The position numbers and the translations under genes were made by a program. From assembly GCA_902559075.1 (NCBI GenBank), contig CACEGO010000008.1, forward strand, positions 1 to 36,912: a DNA stretch of 36,912 bases, read 5' to 3'. The stretch is from an uncultured Pelagibacteraceae bacterium (lineage in GTDB: Bacteria; Pseudomonadota; Alphaproteobacteria; Pelagibacterales; Pelagibacteraceae). The notes below the pieces were generated by a model that was not told the DNA's origin, did not search any database, and saw only the letters and a list, made by a program, of their open reading frames with translations. Below, piece by piece: positions 23,976 to 31,266 of this stretch (position 1 is its first letter; the number at the start of each line of letters is the position of its first letter).

Positions 23976-24189
23976 TAAAATTTTTGAATGGGCAGGGGTT
24001 ATAACTGCAATATTATATTCTTTATTTGTCGCTTTAAACATAGGCATAGAATTTTTTGGTTTTTGTTTATTACTTCTGTCAGCAATTTTAATTGGAATTT
24101 GGGCTTATAGAGGTGGTCATAAAGGAATTTTATTTTTGCAATTTTTTTATGCAACGGCTGGAATTATCGGGATGGTTCGATGGTTTTAG
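23968..24189 (+). CDS. Small integral membrane protein, three helices, possibly PnuC/YgjV-like
   Basis: The chosen ATG gives 73 residues (MNNKIFEWAGV...). An upstream ATG at 23947 would add a lysine-rich heptapeptide that lies inside the previous gene. Three hydrophobic segments cover most of the protein, with EWAGVITAILYSLFVALN, then GFCLLLLSAILIGIWAYRGG, then LQFFYATAGIIGMVRWF. The repeated small-residue/aromatic pattern and a W-R-W-like end recall half of a PnuC or YgjV-type transporter, but this is pattern-level only. It overlaps the previous gene by 8 bp and the convergent NewPHL gene by 4 bp. Confidence 0.7.
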   Translation: MNNKIFEWAGVITAILYSLFVALNIGIEFFGFCLLLLSAILIGIWAYRGGHKGILFLQFFYATAGIIGMVRWF

Positions 24190-25325
24190 TTAAAAGTTGA
24201 AACAATTTTGGGAATATAATTTTTAAAATTAAAAAATCCTTTATTACAGTATTGCCATGCTAATTGATCAAGATTTCTAAATAAAAAATCTATTTTTAAA
24301 TTATTTGAATTTATAAAATCTAAATTTTCACCTACGGTTGGATATAAACCGTAACAATTTTCAATATTTGTTATTTCACTTATATCAATAGCCTGGCAAT
24401 TAATAGATTGATCTTTTAATCTTTTTTCTTGGTCTTCAATTAATAGAGACTTAAATTTAACTAGTTTTTCACAAAGTTTTATAGATCTATTTCCATTTTT
24501 GTTAGAAACTAAGTAAATTTTCTTAAAGTTATTATCTTTAAAGTCAGTGATTTCAAATGAGAGATTATTTTCAAAAATTAGAAGATTTTTTTCTTCAATA
24601 TTTTGTGGATTATTAAAATCTTGTTTTACTATTTGATAAGATTTTTCAGATATTTTTGGGGTAGCATTTTCATTTAATTTTATATTTTTAAATCTATTGT
24701 TAGTGAATTTTTTAATATTCCATTCACTGGCGAGGTAATGTTTTCCTTGAGTTTGAACACCCGCGACCCATCGCCATCCAAGAGTATTTGATGCAGCATC
24801 TCCATCATAAAGATGTTGCATAAAAAATTCTGCACCTAATTGCCAAGGCAATTCTAAAGTAAAAATCCAAATACTAGCAAGCCACATTCTTGTGTGATTA
24901 TGTAAATAGTTGTTCTCTTTTAGTTCGTTTACCCACTCATTAAAGCAATCTATGTTTGTTTTTCCTTCAATTGCAGAAAGATATACTTGGTTATCTTGAA
25001 ATTCATTTTTGATTTGATTTAATTCTACAAGATAATCTGTCCAAACATTTGGTCTTAGTTCTAACCAACCTTTCCAATAAGTTCGCCATAGAACTTCTTG
25101 AATAAACTTTTCATTTTTTGAAAAAGAAAATTTACTTAGCGCTTTCTGAATGACTTCTTGTTCATTAATAACTCCGTGAGTTATATATGGTGACAAACAA
25201 GATATATTGGTTCTGTTTTTAGGACCAAAATCAAAATTTCTTAATTTTGAATACTCTGCAAGATTATTATCAACAAAATTATTTAATTGATTTAAGGCCT
25301 TGGCCCTTGAAGCTTCAAATTTCAT
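24186..25325 (-). CDS. NewPHL-type photolyase with inverted domain order
   Basis: This 379-residue protein begins directly with the photolyase FAD-binding helical domain instead of the antenna domain. Motifs: LSPYITHGVI (about 44-53), FIQEVLWRTYWKGWLE, NYLHNHTRMWLASIWIF, and DGDAASNTLGWRWVAGVQT with GKHYLAS (about 174-200), the FAD-binding core. An alpha/beta-like domain of about 150 residues follows (about 230-379). This catalytic-first layout is the defining feature of the NewPHL group, which repairs cyclobutane dimers in single-stranded DNA. It lies 6 bp after the PsiE-like gene and overlaps the small membrane protein gene tail to tail by 4 bp. Confidence 0.9.
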   Translation of the reverse strand: MKFEASRAKALNQLNNFVDNNLAEYSKLRNFDFGPKNRTNISCLSPYITHGVINEQEVIQKALSKFSFSKNEKFIQEVLWRTYWKGWLELRPNVWTDYLVELNQIKNEFQDNQVYLSAIEGKTNIDCFNEWVNELKENNYLHNHTRMWLASIWIFTLELPWQLGAEFFMQHLYDGDAASNTLGWRWVAGVQTQGKHYLASEWNIKKFTNNRFKNIKLNENATPKISEKSYQIVKQDFNNPQNIEEKNLLIFENNLSFEITDFKDNNFKKIYLVSNKNGNRSIKLCEKLVKFKSLLIEDQEKRLKDQSINCQAIDISEITNIENCYGLYPTVGENLDFINSNNLKIDFLFRNLDQLAWQYCNKGFFNFKNYIPKIVSTFN

Positions 25326-25331
25326 TTTGAA

Positions 25332-25712
25332 TTATTTTGATTTTTTTTTCTTCAGACCTAATTTGTCACTATGTCTTAATCTTAAAACAACAATTGCTCC
25401 AGCAATTAGCAAAATTGCTACTGCTTCATAAACAAGTGCAGTAGGGTCCATTTCTTTACCTTGCAAAATAATAAATCGCGCAAGTGCTGTTATTGCAATA
25501 AGAAGTGGAAGGGTAATACTTATAGATTGTTGACTCCAAAAAACTCTTACCATTGCTAGAACTTCTAAATATAGAAACATTAAAAGTAAATCTGCTAGCG
25601 TAATTGATTGGTTAGTGAACATGTTTTTAATTTCAATCCCAACAGCAATCACCGTACTGACTAAGATAATAACCATTAATGCCAACTGCAAGTTTTTTGC
25701 TATTTTATCCAT
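25332..25712 (-). CDS. PsiE-like membrane protein (phosphate-starvation-inducible E family)
   Basis: This 126-residue protein has four membrane helices (about residues 7-26, 38-58, 64-84, 91-110). It matches the PsiE-like family, with ALMVIILVSTVIAVGIEIK, LLLMFLYLEVLAMVRVFW, ITALARFIILQGKEMDP and a short basic tail (KKKKSK). Function is unsettled; E. coli PsiE responds to phosphate starvation. Its ATG overlaps the stop of the upstream membrane protein by 1 bp, and the NewPHL gene follows after 6 bp, so the three are probably cotranscribed. Confidence 0.85.
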   Translation of the reverse strand: MDKIAKNLQLALMVIILVSTVIAVGIEIKNMFTNQSITLADLLLMFLYLEVLAMVRVFWSQQSISITLPLLIAITALARFIILQGKEMDPTALVYEAVAILLIAGAIVVLRLRHSDKLGLKKKKSK

Positions 25713-26170
25713 TATTTATCTTTACTAAAAGGTAGCCATTTTTCAATTGCAGATTTTAAGGGACCATCATAAGGAATTGAATAAGAGTTTGGATTTGGAC
25801 TAGTTAAAACCTCAATTCCTTTTGAAAATACAAATATAAACACTACTACAAAAACTATGACCATGATTTTAAAAGGATCAAAATTTTTTGTTTGAAAAAC
25901 ACTTGCGGACTTAGCTTCTGCTTTATGGAATTGTTTAAAGGTCATGTAGACAGCAAATATTAAACCAATATGAGCTAAAAAAAGTCCAGCCCATCCAAAT
26001 GCAAAAGTTGTATATGAGAATACATATAGACTAAACACTGTAGTCCATATAAAACTTAAAACTAATAGAATTTGTAGTCTAACGGTTTTTGGGAGTGCGC
26101 GTAGGTCATTTTTACTATCGTCAAATAAAATATTCGCAGCATCTATCATCCAGTTCTTTAGCGATTCCAT
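25712..26170 (-). CDS. Conserved membrane protein, unknown (about three to four helices)
   Basis: This 152-residue protein has hydrophobic segments at about residues 32-52, 56-78 and 98-118, with a soluble N-terminus (MESLKNWMIDAANILFDDSK) and a C-terminal tail rich in S and P. I do not recognise a family. It is the first gene of a minus-strand trio with the PsiE-like and NewPHL genes (1-bp overlap, then 6 bp), and a candidate promoter lies in the 56-bp gap upstream. A role in photoprotection is suggested only by its neighbours. Confidence 0.7.
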   Translation of the reverse strand: MESLKNWMIDAANILFDDSKNDLRALPKTVRLQILLVLSFIWTTVFSLYVFSYTTFAFGWAGLFLAHIGLIFAVYMTFKQFHKAEAKSASVFQTKNFDPFKIMVIVFVVVFIFVFSKGIEVLTSPNPNSYSIPYDGPLKSAIEKWLPFSKDK

Positions 26171-26200
26171 TAACCTAGGATATAATTTTTATTAATTTAA

Positions 26201-26216
26201 ACAAATGTCAATTTGT
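26201..26216 (-). terminator. Weak hairpin after argG, overlapping a -35-like TTGACA
   Basis: In the 56-bp gap downstream of argG the minus strand reads ACAAAT-TGAC-ATTTGT, a perfect 6-bp stem extended by two G-U pairs and followed by an A/T run. It could end the argG transcript. The same bases contain a perfect TTGACA (complement of 26206-26211), a possible -35 for the next gene, although the -10 candidate TATATC is 21 bp away, which is too far. Terminator and promoter may be interlocked. Confidence 0.4.
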
Positions 26217-26226
26217 CCTAAACAAT

Positions 26227-27414
26227 CTATGAACGAAGTTTTTTTTTGTGAAATTTAATAAATTTTTCCACATTTGATTTATCAAATGATCTATTTTCCT
26301 CAAATGAGACCTTCTTCATTGAATAGGCACTACTACTAGTAACTCTTGATTGAATTGTAATATTACCTTTATATAATTTAAGCTTAACTGAGCCGTTAAC
26401 TTTACTTCTTTTTAAATCAACAATTTTCTGAAGTTTAAATCTTTCTTTTGAGTACCAATAACCATTATAAATCAACTCAGAATATCTAGACATTATTCGA
26501 TCTTTCTTATGCATGGTTTCTTTATCCAAAGTAACAGATTCAACGGCTCTATGAGCATTGATTAATAGAGTTCCACCAGGTGTTTCATATACCCCTCTAG
26601 ATTTGATTCCTAAAAATCTATTTTCTACTAAGTCAACTCTTCCAATTCCATTTTTACCAGCTAAATAATTCAATTTTATTAATAATTTTGCAGGTGACAT
26701 TTTTTTTCCATTAATTCCAACAGGATCACCATTTTTAAAATTAATAGTAACAAATGAAGGCTTGTTAGGAGCTTTTTCTGGAGAAACTGTTCGCTGAAAA
26801 ATAAATTCTGGTGCAGAATTTTTTGGATTTTCTAAAATTTTACCTTCAGTTGATGTATGAAACAAATTGTCATCAACAGAGAAAGGAGATGCACCTTTTT
26901 TATCTTTAGGAATAACTATTCCATGTTTTTTTGCATAATTAATTAAATCTGTTCTAGATTTTAATTTCCAAATTCTCCAAGGAGCTATAATTTTAATTTT
27001 AGGTCCAAAATAATGATAGCCTAATTCAAATCTGACTTGATCATTACCTTTTCCAGTTGCTCCATGAGATACTGCATAAGCTTTAAATTTTTTAGCAACT
27101 CTAATCTGATCTTTTGCAATAAGAGGTCTAGCAATTGATGTTCCTAACAAATAGACACCTTCGTAAATTGCATGTCCTCTAATCATTGGATATACATAAT
27201 CTTTTACAAAAGTATCTTTTAAATCTTGAATAATAATATTTTTAACACCAAATTTTTTAGCATTGTTTATAATTTTTTTTCTATCTATTTCTTGACCAAT
27301 GTCCGCGGTATAACAAATTACTTCTGAATCATAGTTTTCTTGAAGCCATTTTAAAATTATTGAAGTATCCAGTCCGCCGGAGTAGGCAAGGACAATTTTA
27401 TTTTTTGATTTCAT
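26227..27414 (-). CDS. argG: Argininosuccinate synthase
   Basis: This 395-residue enzyme joins citrulline and aspartate with ATP in arginine synthesis. The PP-loop is LAYSGGLDTSIIL at the N-terminus. Other hallmarks are CYTADIGQE, YLLGTSIARPLIAK, VSHGATGKGNDQVRFELGY (citrulline/ATP site), IIAPWR, SVDDNLFHTSTEG and GIGRVDLVENRFLGIKSRGVYETPGGTLL. Length is normal. It starts 2 bp after the IalB-family gene, in an apparent AKR - IalB - argG operon. Confidence 0.97.
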   Translation of the reverse strand: MKSKNKIVLAYSGGLDTSIILKWLQENYDSEVICYTADIGQEIDRKKIINNAKKFGVKNIIIQDLKDTFVKDYVYPMIRGHAIYEGVYLLGTSIARPLIAKDQIRVAKKFKAYAVSHGATGKGNDQVRFELGYHYFGPKIKIIAPWRIWKLKSRTDLINYAKKHGIVIPKDKKGASPFSVDDNLFHTSTEGKILENPKNSAPEFIFQRTVSPEKAPNKPSFVTINFKNGDPVGINGKKMSPAKLLIKLNYLAGKNGIGRVDLVENRFLGIKSRGVYETPGGTLLINAHRAVESVTLDKETMHKKDRIMSRYSELIYNGYWYSKERFKLQKIVDLKRSKVNGSVKLKLYKGNITIQSRVTSSSAYSMKKVSFEENRSFDKSNVEKFIKFHKKKLRS

Positions 27415-27416
27415 TT

Positions 27417-27923
27417 TTAAGTGCAGGCTTTTTTTGCTGCGTTATAAGCTTTAGTAAACCCAAGTAAAGAATAATCATCAATTGTTTGAGATCCTTTTTG
27501 ATCATACCCCATGATCATAATTCTTGATCCTTTTTTCATTCTATTAATCATTTTAATTTCAATTTTATTGTCTGCAATCCAAGCAAATCCCTGCTCTTTG
27601 ATATCAAATTTAAATTTACTTTTTCCAGAAGTAGCTAATACAGAATTTTTATTATTAAATTCATATCCAGGAGTAACACTTACTTCGTTTGAAATGTTGT
27701 CCTCTGGTCTAAAAGTTACGAAAAGTTTTGCCTTCCTTTTGTTTGATTTTGGTGACTGAAGTTTAGGTAATGATTGGGCAAAACATACTTTGCCACTTGC
27801 CTCATATGCTACCAATGTTTCCCAATCTTTATATTTTCCAATTTTTTCTACTTCTTGAGCAAATAATTGACTGGTGCTTAAAATAAAAATTGTTGAAATT
27901 ATAAGTTTTTTAATTATGGGCAT
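27417..27923 (-). CDS. Invasion-associated locus B (IalB) family periplasmic protein
   Basis: This 168-residue protein has a clear signal peptide (KKLIISTIFILSTSQLFAQ, cut after about residue 22). The mature part shows the IalB pattern KYKDWETLV, CFAQS and FVTFRPEDNISNEVSV, with a KFKFDIKEQGFAWI segment and a C-terminal cysteine (C167) that could pair with C47 (the CFAQS cysteine). IalB-type proteins are common periplasmic proteins in alphaproteobacteria; the name comes from Bartonella and does not imply virulence here. It overlaps the aldo/keto reductase gene by 10 bp and precedes argG by 2 bp. Confidence 0.85.
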   Translation of the reverse strand: MPIIKKLIISTIFILSTSQLFAQEVEKIGKYKDWETLVAYEASGKVCFAQSLPKLQSPKSNKRKAKLFVTFRPEDNISNEVSVTPGYEFNNKNSVLATSGKSKFKFDIKEQGFAWIADNKIEIKMINRMKKGSRIMIMGYDQKGSQTIDDYSLLGFTKAYNAAKKACT

Positions 27924-28948
27924 GGGTTTGGGTAAATTGTTTGTACTTTGTTAATTTCTTTAATGACATCATCAGACAGATTTACATTTACACTTTCTAT
28001 ATTTGTTTTCAACTGCTCCATTGTAGTTGCTCCAATAATTACACTAGTCATAAAGTCTTGTTTTTCACAAAATTTTATAGACATTTGACTCATATCTAGA
28101 CCATATTTTTCACTTATCTTATAATAATGTTCAACGGCTTCTTCAGTTTTGGGTTTTCTATAACGAGTCCAAAAATCAAAATCTCTTTCCATTCTAGATC
28201 CTTTTGGAAATTGTTTATTTCTATATTTGCCAGATAAATATCCACTTGCTAGTGGAGAGTAAGCTAAGCAACCAATTTGTTCTCTAATGGATACTTCTGC
28301 CAAACCAACTTCATAAGATCTATTTAATAAGCTGTACGGATTTTGAATTGACATCATCCTTGGCAAATTTTTATCTTTAGATAGTTGCAAGTAATTTAAA
28401 ACACCCCAAGGAGTTTCGTTAGATAAACCAACGTATCTAATTTTGCCTTGCTTAATGTAATTATCTAATTCAGATAACACATCTTCAAATTGGTTCCATT
28501 CATTATCTTCGTGGACATAACCAAGTTTACCAAAATTATTTACATTTCTTTCAGGCCAGTGAAGTTGATATAAATCTAAATAATCTGTTTTGAGTCTTTT
28601 AAGGCTATTATTTAACGCAGATTCTAAATTTGGACCTGTAAAACTATTTTTTCCACCTCTCAAATAGTCTCTTGAAGGTCCTGCGACTTTTGTAGCAAGA
28701 ATGACTTTGTCTCTTTTTTTTGTTTTTTCAAACCAATTACCAATAATTTCTTCGGTATCACCGTAAGTTTCTTTACGTGGTGGGACAGCATATAATTCTG
28801 CAGTGTCCCAAAAATTTACTCCTTGATCTAGAGCAAAATCCATTTGTTGAAATGCTTCAGGTTCAGTATTCTGCTCACCCCAAGTCATAGTACCGAGACA
28901 AATTGTACTAACATCGAGATCTGAATTGCCTAATTTTTTGTAATTCAT
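27914..28948 (-). CDS. tas: Aldo/keto reductase, Tas-like
   Basis: This 344-residue TIM-barrel NADPH-dependent reductase resembles the E. coli Tas (YgdS) branch. The opening YKKLGNSDLDVSTICLGTMT and TWGEQNTE are typical. The catalytic tetrad is visible as Asp in NFWDTAELY, Tyr in the same motif, Lys in ILATKVAG and His in YQLHWPER. Tas-branch features include the AVPPRKETYGDTEEIIG segment. The natural substrate is unknown. It is the first gene of the AKR - IalB - argG run and diverges from the Bax-inhibitor gene over 79 bp. Confidence 0.9.
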   Translation of the reverse strand: MNYKKLGNSDLDVSTICLGTMTWGEQNTEPEAFQQMDFALDQGVNFWDTAELYAVPPRKETYGDTEEIIGNWFEKTKKRDKVILATKVAGPSRDYLRGGKNSFTGPNLESALNNSLKRLKTDYLDLYQLHWPERNVNNFGKLGYVHEDNEWNQFEDVLSELDNYIKQGKIRYVGLSNETPWGVLNYLQLSKDKNLPRMMSIQNPYSLLNRSYEVGLAEVSIREQIGCLAYSPLASGYLSGKYRNKQFPKGSRMERDFDFWTRYRKPKTEEAVEHYYKISEKYGLDMSQMSIKFCEKQDFMTSVIIGATTMEQLKTNIESVNVNLSDDVIKEINKVQTIYPNPCP

Positions 28949-28989
28949 TTGAAAAATAAGTTAAAATTTTGTTTATCTTTTAAGGTATC

Positions 28990-29018
28990 TTGAATAATTA
29001 GTAAAAGAATATTATATA
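28990..29018 (+). promoter_or_regulatory. Promoter of the Bax-inhibitor-1 family gene
   Basis: TTGAAT (28990-28995) and TATATA (29013-29018) are 17 bp apart, the best-spaced sigma-70 pair I found in the window. The predicted start near 29025 is only about 3 nt from the ATG at 29028, so the mRNA would be leaderless or nearly so. Confidence 0.55.
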
Positions 29019-29027
29019 TAAGACATT

Positions 29028-29789
29028 ATGGAATATGACAAAAATGGAATACTAAACAGAGCTAAAGCTGCTCAACAAACTGCTGCTGTAATGGACGAAG
29101 GCTTGAGAGCCTATATGCTTAAAGTATATAATTATATGGCAACAGGAATTTTATTAACAGGCATAGTAGCATTACTCACTTTTAAAATGTCGGTTGTGAC
29201 TAATGATGCAGGGTCTATTGTGGGTCTAACTCAGATGGGTAATGCGATTTATCTATCAGGTTTAAAATGGTTAGTAATGTTGGCACCATTAGGAATAGTA
29301 TTTTACATGAGTTTTGGGATTAATAAGATGAGCGCCTCAAAAGCTCAAACCACATTCTGGGTTTTTGCAGGTTTGATGGGGCTATCATTATCTTCAATTT
29401 TACTAGTTTACACTGGTATGAGTGTTACTAGAGTTTTCTTTATTACTTCAGCTACTTTTGGAGCAATGAGTATCTACGGATACACAACTAAAAGAGATTT
29501 AACGAAATTAGGATCTTTTTTAATGATGGGATTAATTGGAATTATAATAGCTTCTATAGTTAACATCTTTATGAAATCATCAATGATGTATTTTGTTATA
29601 TCTATTTTAGGAGTTTTAATATTTGTCGGCCTGACTGCATATGATACTCAAAAAATAAAAAACATGTACACAGCTTCAGACACAGGCGAAATAATGGGTA
29701 AAAAAGCTGTGATGGGTGCTCTTACATTATACTTAGACTTTATAAACTTATTTATAATGCTTTTGAGATTATTTGGACAAAGAAGATAA
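29028..29789 (+). CDS. Bax inhibitor-1 / YccA family membrane protein
   Basis: This 253-residue protein has seven hydrophobic segments, matching the BI-1/YccA family. The N-terminal MLKVYNYMATGILLTGIVALL helix, ISATFGAMSIYGYTTKRDLTKLGSFL-like middle (T-S-A-T-F-G-A-M-S-I-Y-G-Y) and AYDTQKIKNMY in the penultimate loop (with its conserved Asp) are diagnostic. Bacterial members are pH-sensitive calcium-leak channels or interact with FtsH. The soluble N-terminus carries RAKAAQQTAAVMDEGLR. It is a single-gene unit with its own promoter and ends 2 bp from the convergent DUF2794 gene. Confidence 0.93.
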   Translation: MEYDKNGILNRAKAAQQTAAVMDEGLRAYMLKVYNYMATGILLTGIVALLTFKMSVVTNDAGSIVGLTQMGNAIYLSGLKWLVMLAPLGIVFYMSFGINKMSASKAQTTFWVFAGLMGLSLSSILLVYTGMSVTRVFFITSATFGAMSIYGYTTKRDLTKLGSFLMMGLIGIIIASIVNIFMKSSMMYFVISILGVLIFVGLTAYDTQKIKNMYTASDTGEIMGKKAVMGALTLYLDFINLFIMLLRLFGQRR

Positions 29790-29791
29790 TT

Positions 29792-30139
29792 TTATTTCTG
29801 AAGTTTTTTCCAATTAGTACCTTTTAATAAAGTTTTAAGTTCATAGGAATTTCTTAATATTTTTCCATTTGTATCGGTAATTAAATATCTAAGATTTTTA
29901 TTTTTTGGTTTAAAATTTTTACAAATTTTATATAGCGCATTTTCAGTAGCGTTTCTAAAAACACTAAAACTTACCTGTTTACTTGAAATACTAAGACCAT
30001 AGTCTTTCCATGAACCCTCTGAAACCATTTTTGCATATAGGTCTAAAATAATTTTAAGCTCTTCTCTTTCAAAAAAATGCTTTTCCTCTATTCTATTAGA
30101 TGGATTATTAACTACTAATTTTAAATTACTACGCATCAA
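29792..30139 (-). CDS. DUF2794 family protein
   Basis: This 115-residue soluble protein matches DUF2794, a family largely limited to alphaproteobacteria. Visible are FFEREELKIILDLYAKMVSEGSWKDY (split around F-x-R-x-E-L-x-x-I-L-x-x-Y), then GLSISSKQVSFSVFRNATE with the conserved 'F-S-V-F-R' strand, and YLITDTNGKILRN. The function is unknown; no cofactor or metal motif is evident. It overlaps the end of yciB by 11 bp (29792-30139 against 30129-30680). Confidence 0.9.
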   Translation of the reverse strand: MMRSNLKLVVNNPSNRIEEKHFFEREELKIILDLYAKMVSEGSWKDYGLSISSKQVSFSVFRNATENALYKICKNFKPKNKNLRYLITDTNGKILRNSYELKTLLKGTNWKKLQK

Positions 30140-30680
30140 TTTTATATTTATTTATTAAAGGAACTTGAAAACCTGTAAATACTATTGTTATGGGCAACAT
30201 ACCCCAAACTTTAAAATTAACCCAAAACTCTTCTGTTTGTGTTCTCCAGATAAATTCATTTAATAAAGCAAGACCAAAGAAAAAAAACATCCATCTTCTA
30301 TTGAGAATTTCCCACCCAATATCGCTTAGTGGTATTGATTTTCCCATAATTTTTTTCAGAACAGGTTCTTTTGTGAAAAATTTCCCAAAATACAATGCTA
30401 AAGCAAACATAATATTAATAATTGTTGGCTTTAAGTAAATAAATATAGGGTCATTAAAATAAATTGTTAGTCCCCCAAAAAATGTAATTAAAATTCCACT
30501 AACAAGTGGCATTGGAGGAATTTTTTTCTCAAAAAACCAAACAACTGCTAATGCTACTAAAGTTGCAACTATTAGTGGAGGAATTGCAACTGATAAATTT
30601 TTATCATTATTATAATAATAGAAAAAAAATATTGCTAAAGGACCAAAATCAGTAACAAATTTTAAAAAAGATTTATTCAC
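30129..30680 (-). CDS. yciB: Inner-membrane intracellular septation protein YciB/IspZ
   Basis: This 183-residue polytopic protein has five or six membrane segments. It shows FVTDFGPLAIFFFYYY near the N-terminus, GILITFFGGLTIYFNDPIFIYLKPTIINIMFAL (split: G-G-L-T-x-x-x-x-D-x-x-F-I-x-x-K-P-T-I-x-x), FTKEPVLKKIMGKSIPLSDIGWEILNRRW and a late NEFIWRTQTEEFWVNFKVWG, all typical of YciB/IspZ, a protein of cell-envelope and division maintenance. The start is 87 bp from hspQ on the other strand. It overlaps DUF2794 by 11 bp, so the pair is co-expressed. Confidence 0.94.
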   Translation of the reverse strand: MNKSFLKFVTDFGPLAIFFFYYYNNDKNLSVAIPPLIVATLVALAVVWFFEKKIPPMPLVSGILITFFGGLTIYFNDPIFIYLKPTIINIMFALALYFGKFFTKEPVLKKIMGKSIPLSDIGWEILNRRWMFFFFGLALLNEFIWRTQTEEFWVNFKVWGMLPITIVFTGFQVPLINKYKIDA

Positions 30681-30732
30681 TAAAAAGATATTAACATATT
30701 TGCCACATCACAAAACATTAATCTTTTTAGCA

Positions 30733-30760
30733 TTGATTTTTATTTTGAAATACCCATACT
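30733..30760 (+). promoter_or_regulatory. Candidate heat-shock (RpoH-type) promoter of hspQ
   Basis: TTGATTT (30733-30739), then 13 bp, then CCCATACT (30753-30760). This resembles the sigma-32 pair (CTTGAAA and CCCCATNT) more than sigma-70, and hspQ is sigma-32 dependent in E. coli. The predicted start is at about 30767, one base before the ATG (30768), giving a leaderless message. The -35 half is a weak match. Confidence 0.4.
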
Positions 30761-30767
30761 AAGTACA

Positions 30768-31088
30768 ATGCCAATTCAAAAAGCAAAATTTTCAATCGGA
30801 GATATTGTAAAGCATAAACACTTTGAATTTAGAGGAGTGATTTACGATGTTGACTTTGAATTTAATAATTCAGAGGAATGGTACCAATCAATTCCAAAAA
30901 ACGTTAGACCAAGAAAAGATCAACCTTTTTATCATCTTTTAGCGGAAAATGATGAGATTACATACGAAGCTTATGTCTCTGAACAAAATCTGCTAATGGA
31001 CGATTCTGATGAGCCTATAAAACACCCATTAATTGAGGAAATTTTTTCAGGGAAAAAGGGTTCAAGCTATTTTAAGCTGTCAAATTAA
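30768..31088 (+). CDS. hspQ: Heat shock protein HspQ (YccV/hemimethylated-DNA-binding family)
   Basis: This 106-residue protein matches the YccV-like domain: AKFSIGDIVKHKHFEFRGVI, YDVDFEFNNSEEWYQSIP, then PRKDQPFYHLLAENDEI with YEAYVSEQNL and HPLI in the tail. In E. coli HspQ is a sigma-32-regulated heat-shock protein that acts as a specificity factor for Lon and was also reported to bind hemimethylated oriC DNA. Length is normal. It stands alone: a divergent spacer lies upstream and a 178-bp spacer with a large stem-loop downstream. Confidence 0.93.
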   Translation: MPIQKAKFSIGDIVKHKHFEFRGVIYDVDFEFNNSEEWYQSIPKNVRPRKDQPFYHLLAENDEITYEAYVSEQNLLMDDSDEPIKHPLIEEIFSGKKGSSYFKLSN

Positions 31089-31129
31089 GATTATCACTAT
31101 TCAAACACATTTAGCTCAAATCTAGGCCA

Positions 31130-31229
31130 TATAAATTAGCTATTTTTAATCATCATCTGATCAAGAGTGTTAAACGTTAATTTCAATCTATTTATCTCCC
31201 CTCTGCATTCTTGATCAGATATCTTTTTC
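31130..31229 (+). ncRNA. Candidate small RNA or attenuator upstream of ccmC
   Basis: The longest gap in the window (31089-31266) contains a perfect 12-bp inverted repeat, ATCTGATCAAGA (31155-31166) with TCTTGATCAGAT (31209-31220). It is extended inward by G-U, U-A, G-C and U-G to 16 bp, with a 34-nt loop. The run ATCTTTTT follows (31221-31228). The loop carries the pyrimidine run TCTCCCCTCT (31195-31204). A TATAAA at 31130-31135 could be a -10. This fits a short RNA of about 85-90 nt, or a terminator/attenuator between hspQ and the ccm operon. The stem is certain; the RNA is inferred. Confidence 0.5.
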
Positions 31230-31266
31230 GTAATAGAAAACCGTTAAAAAAATTCTAAAATAAATT

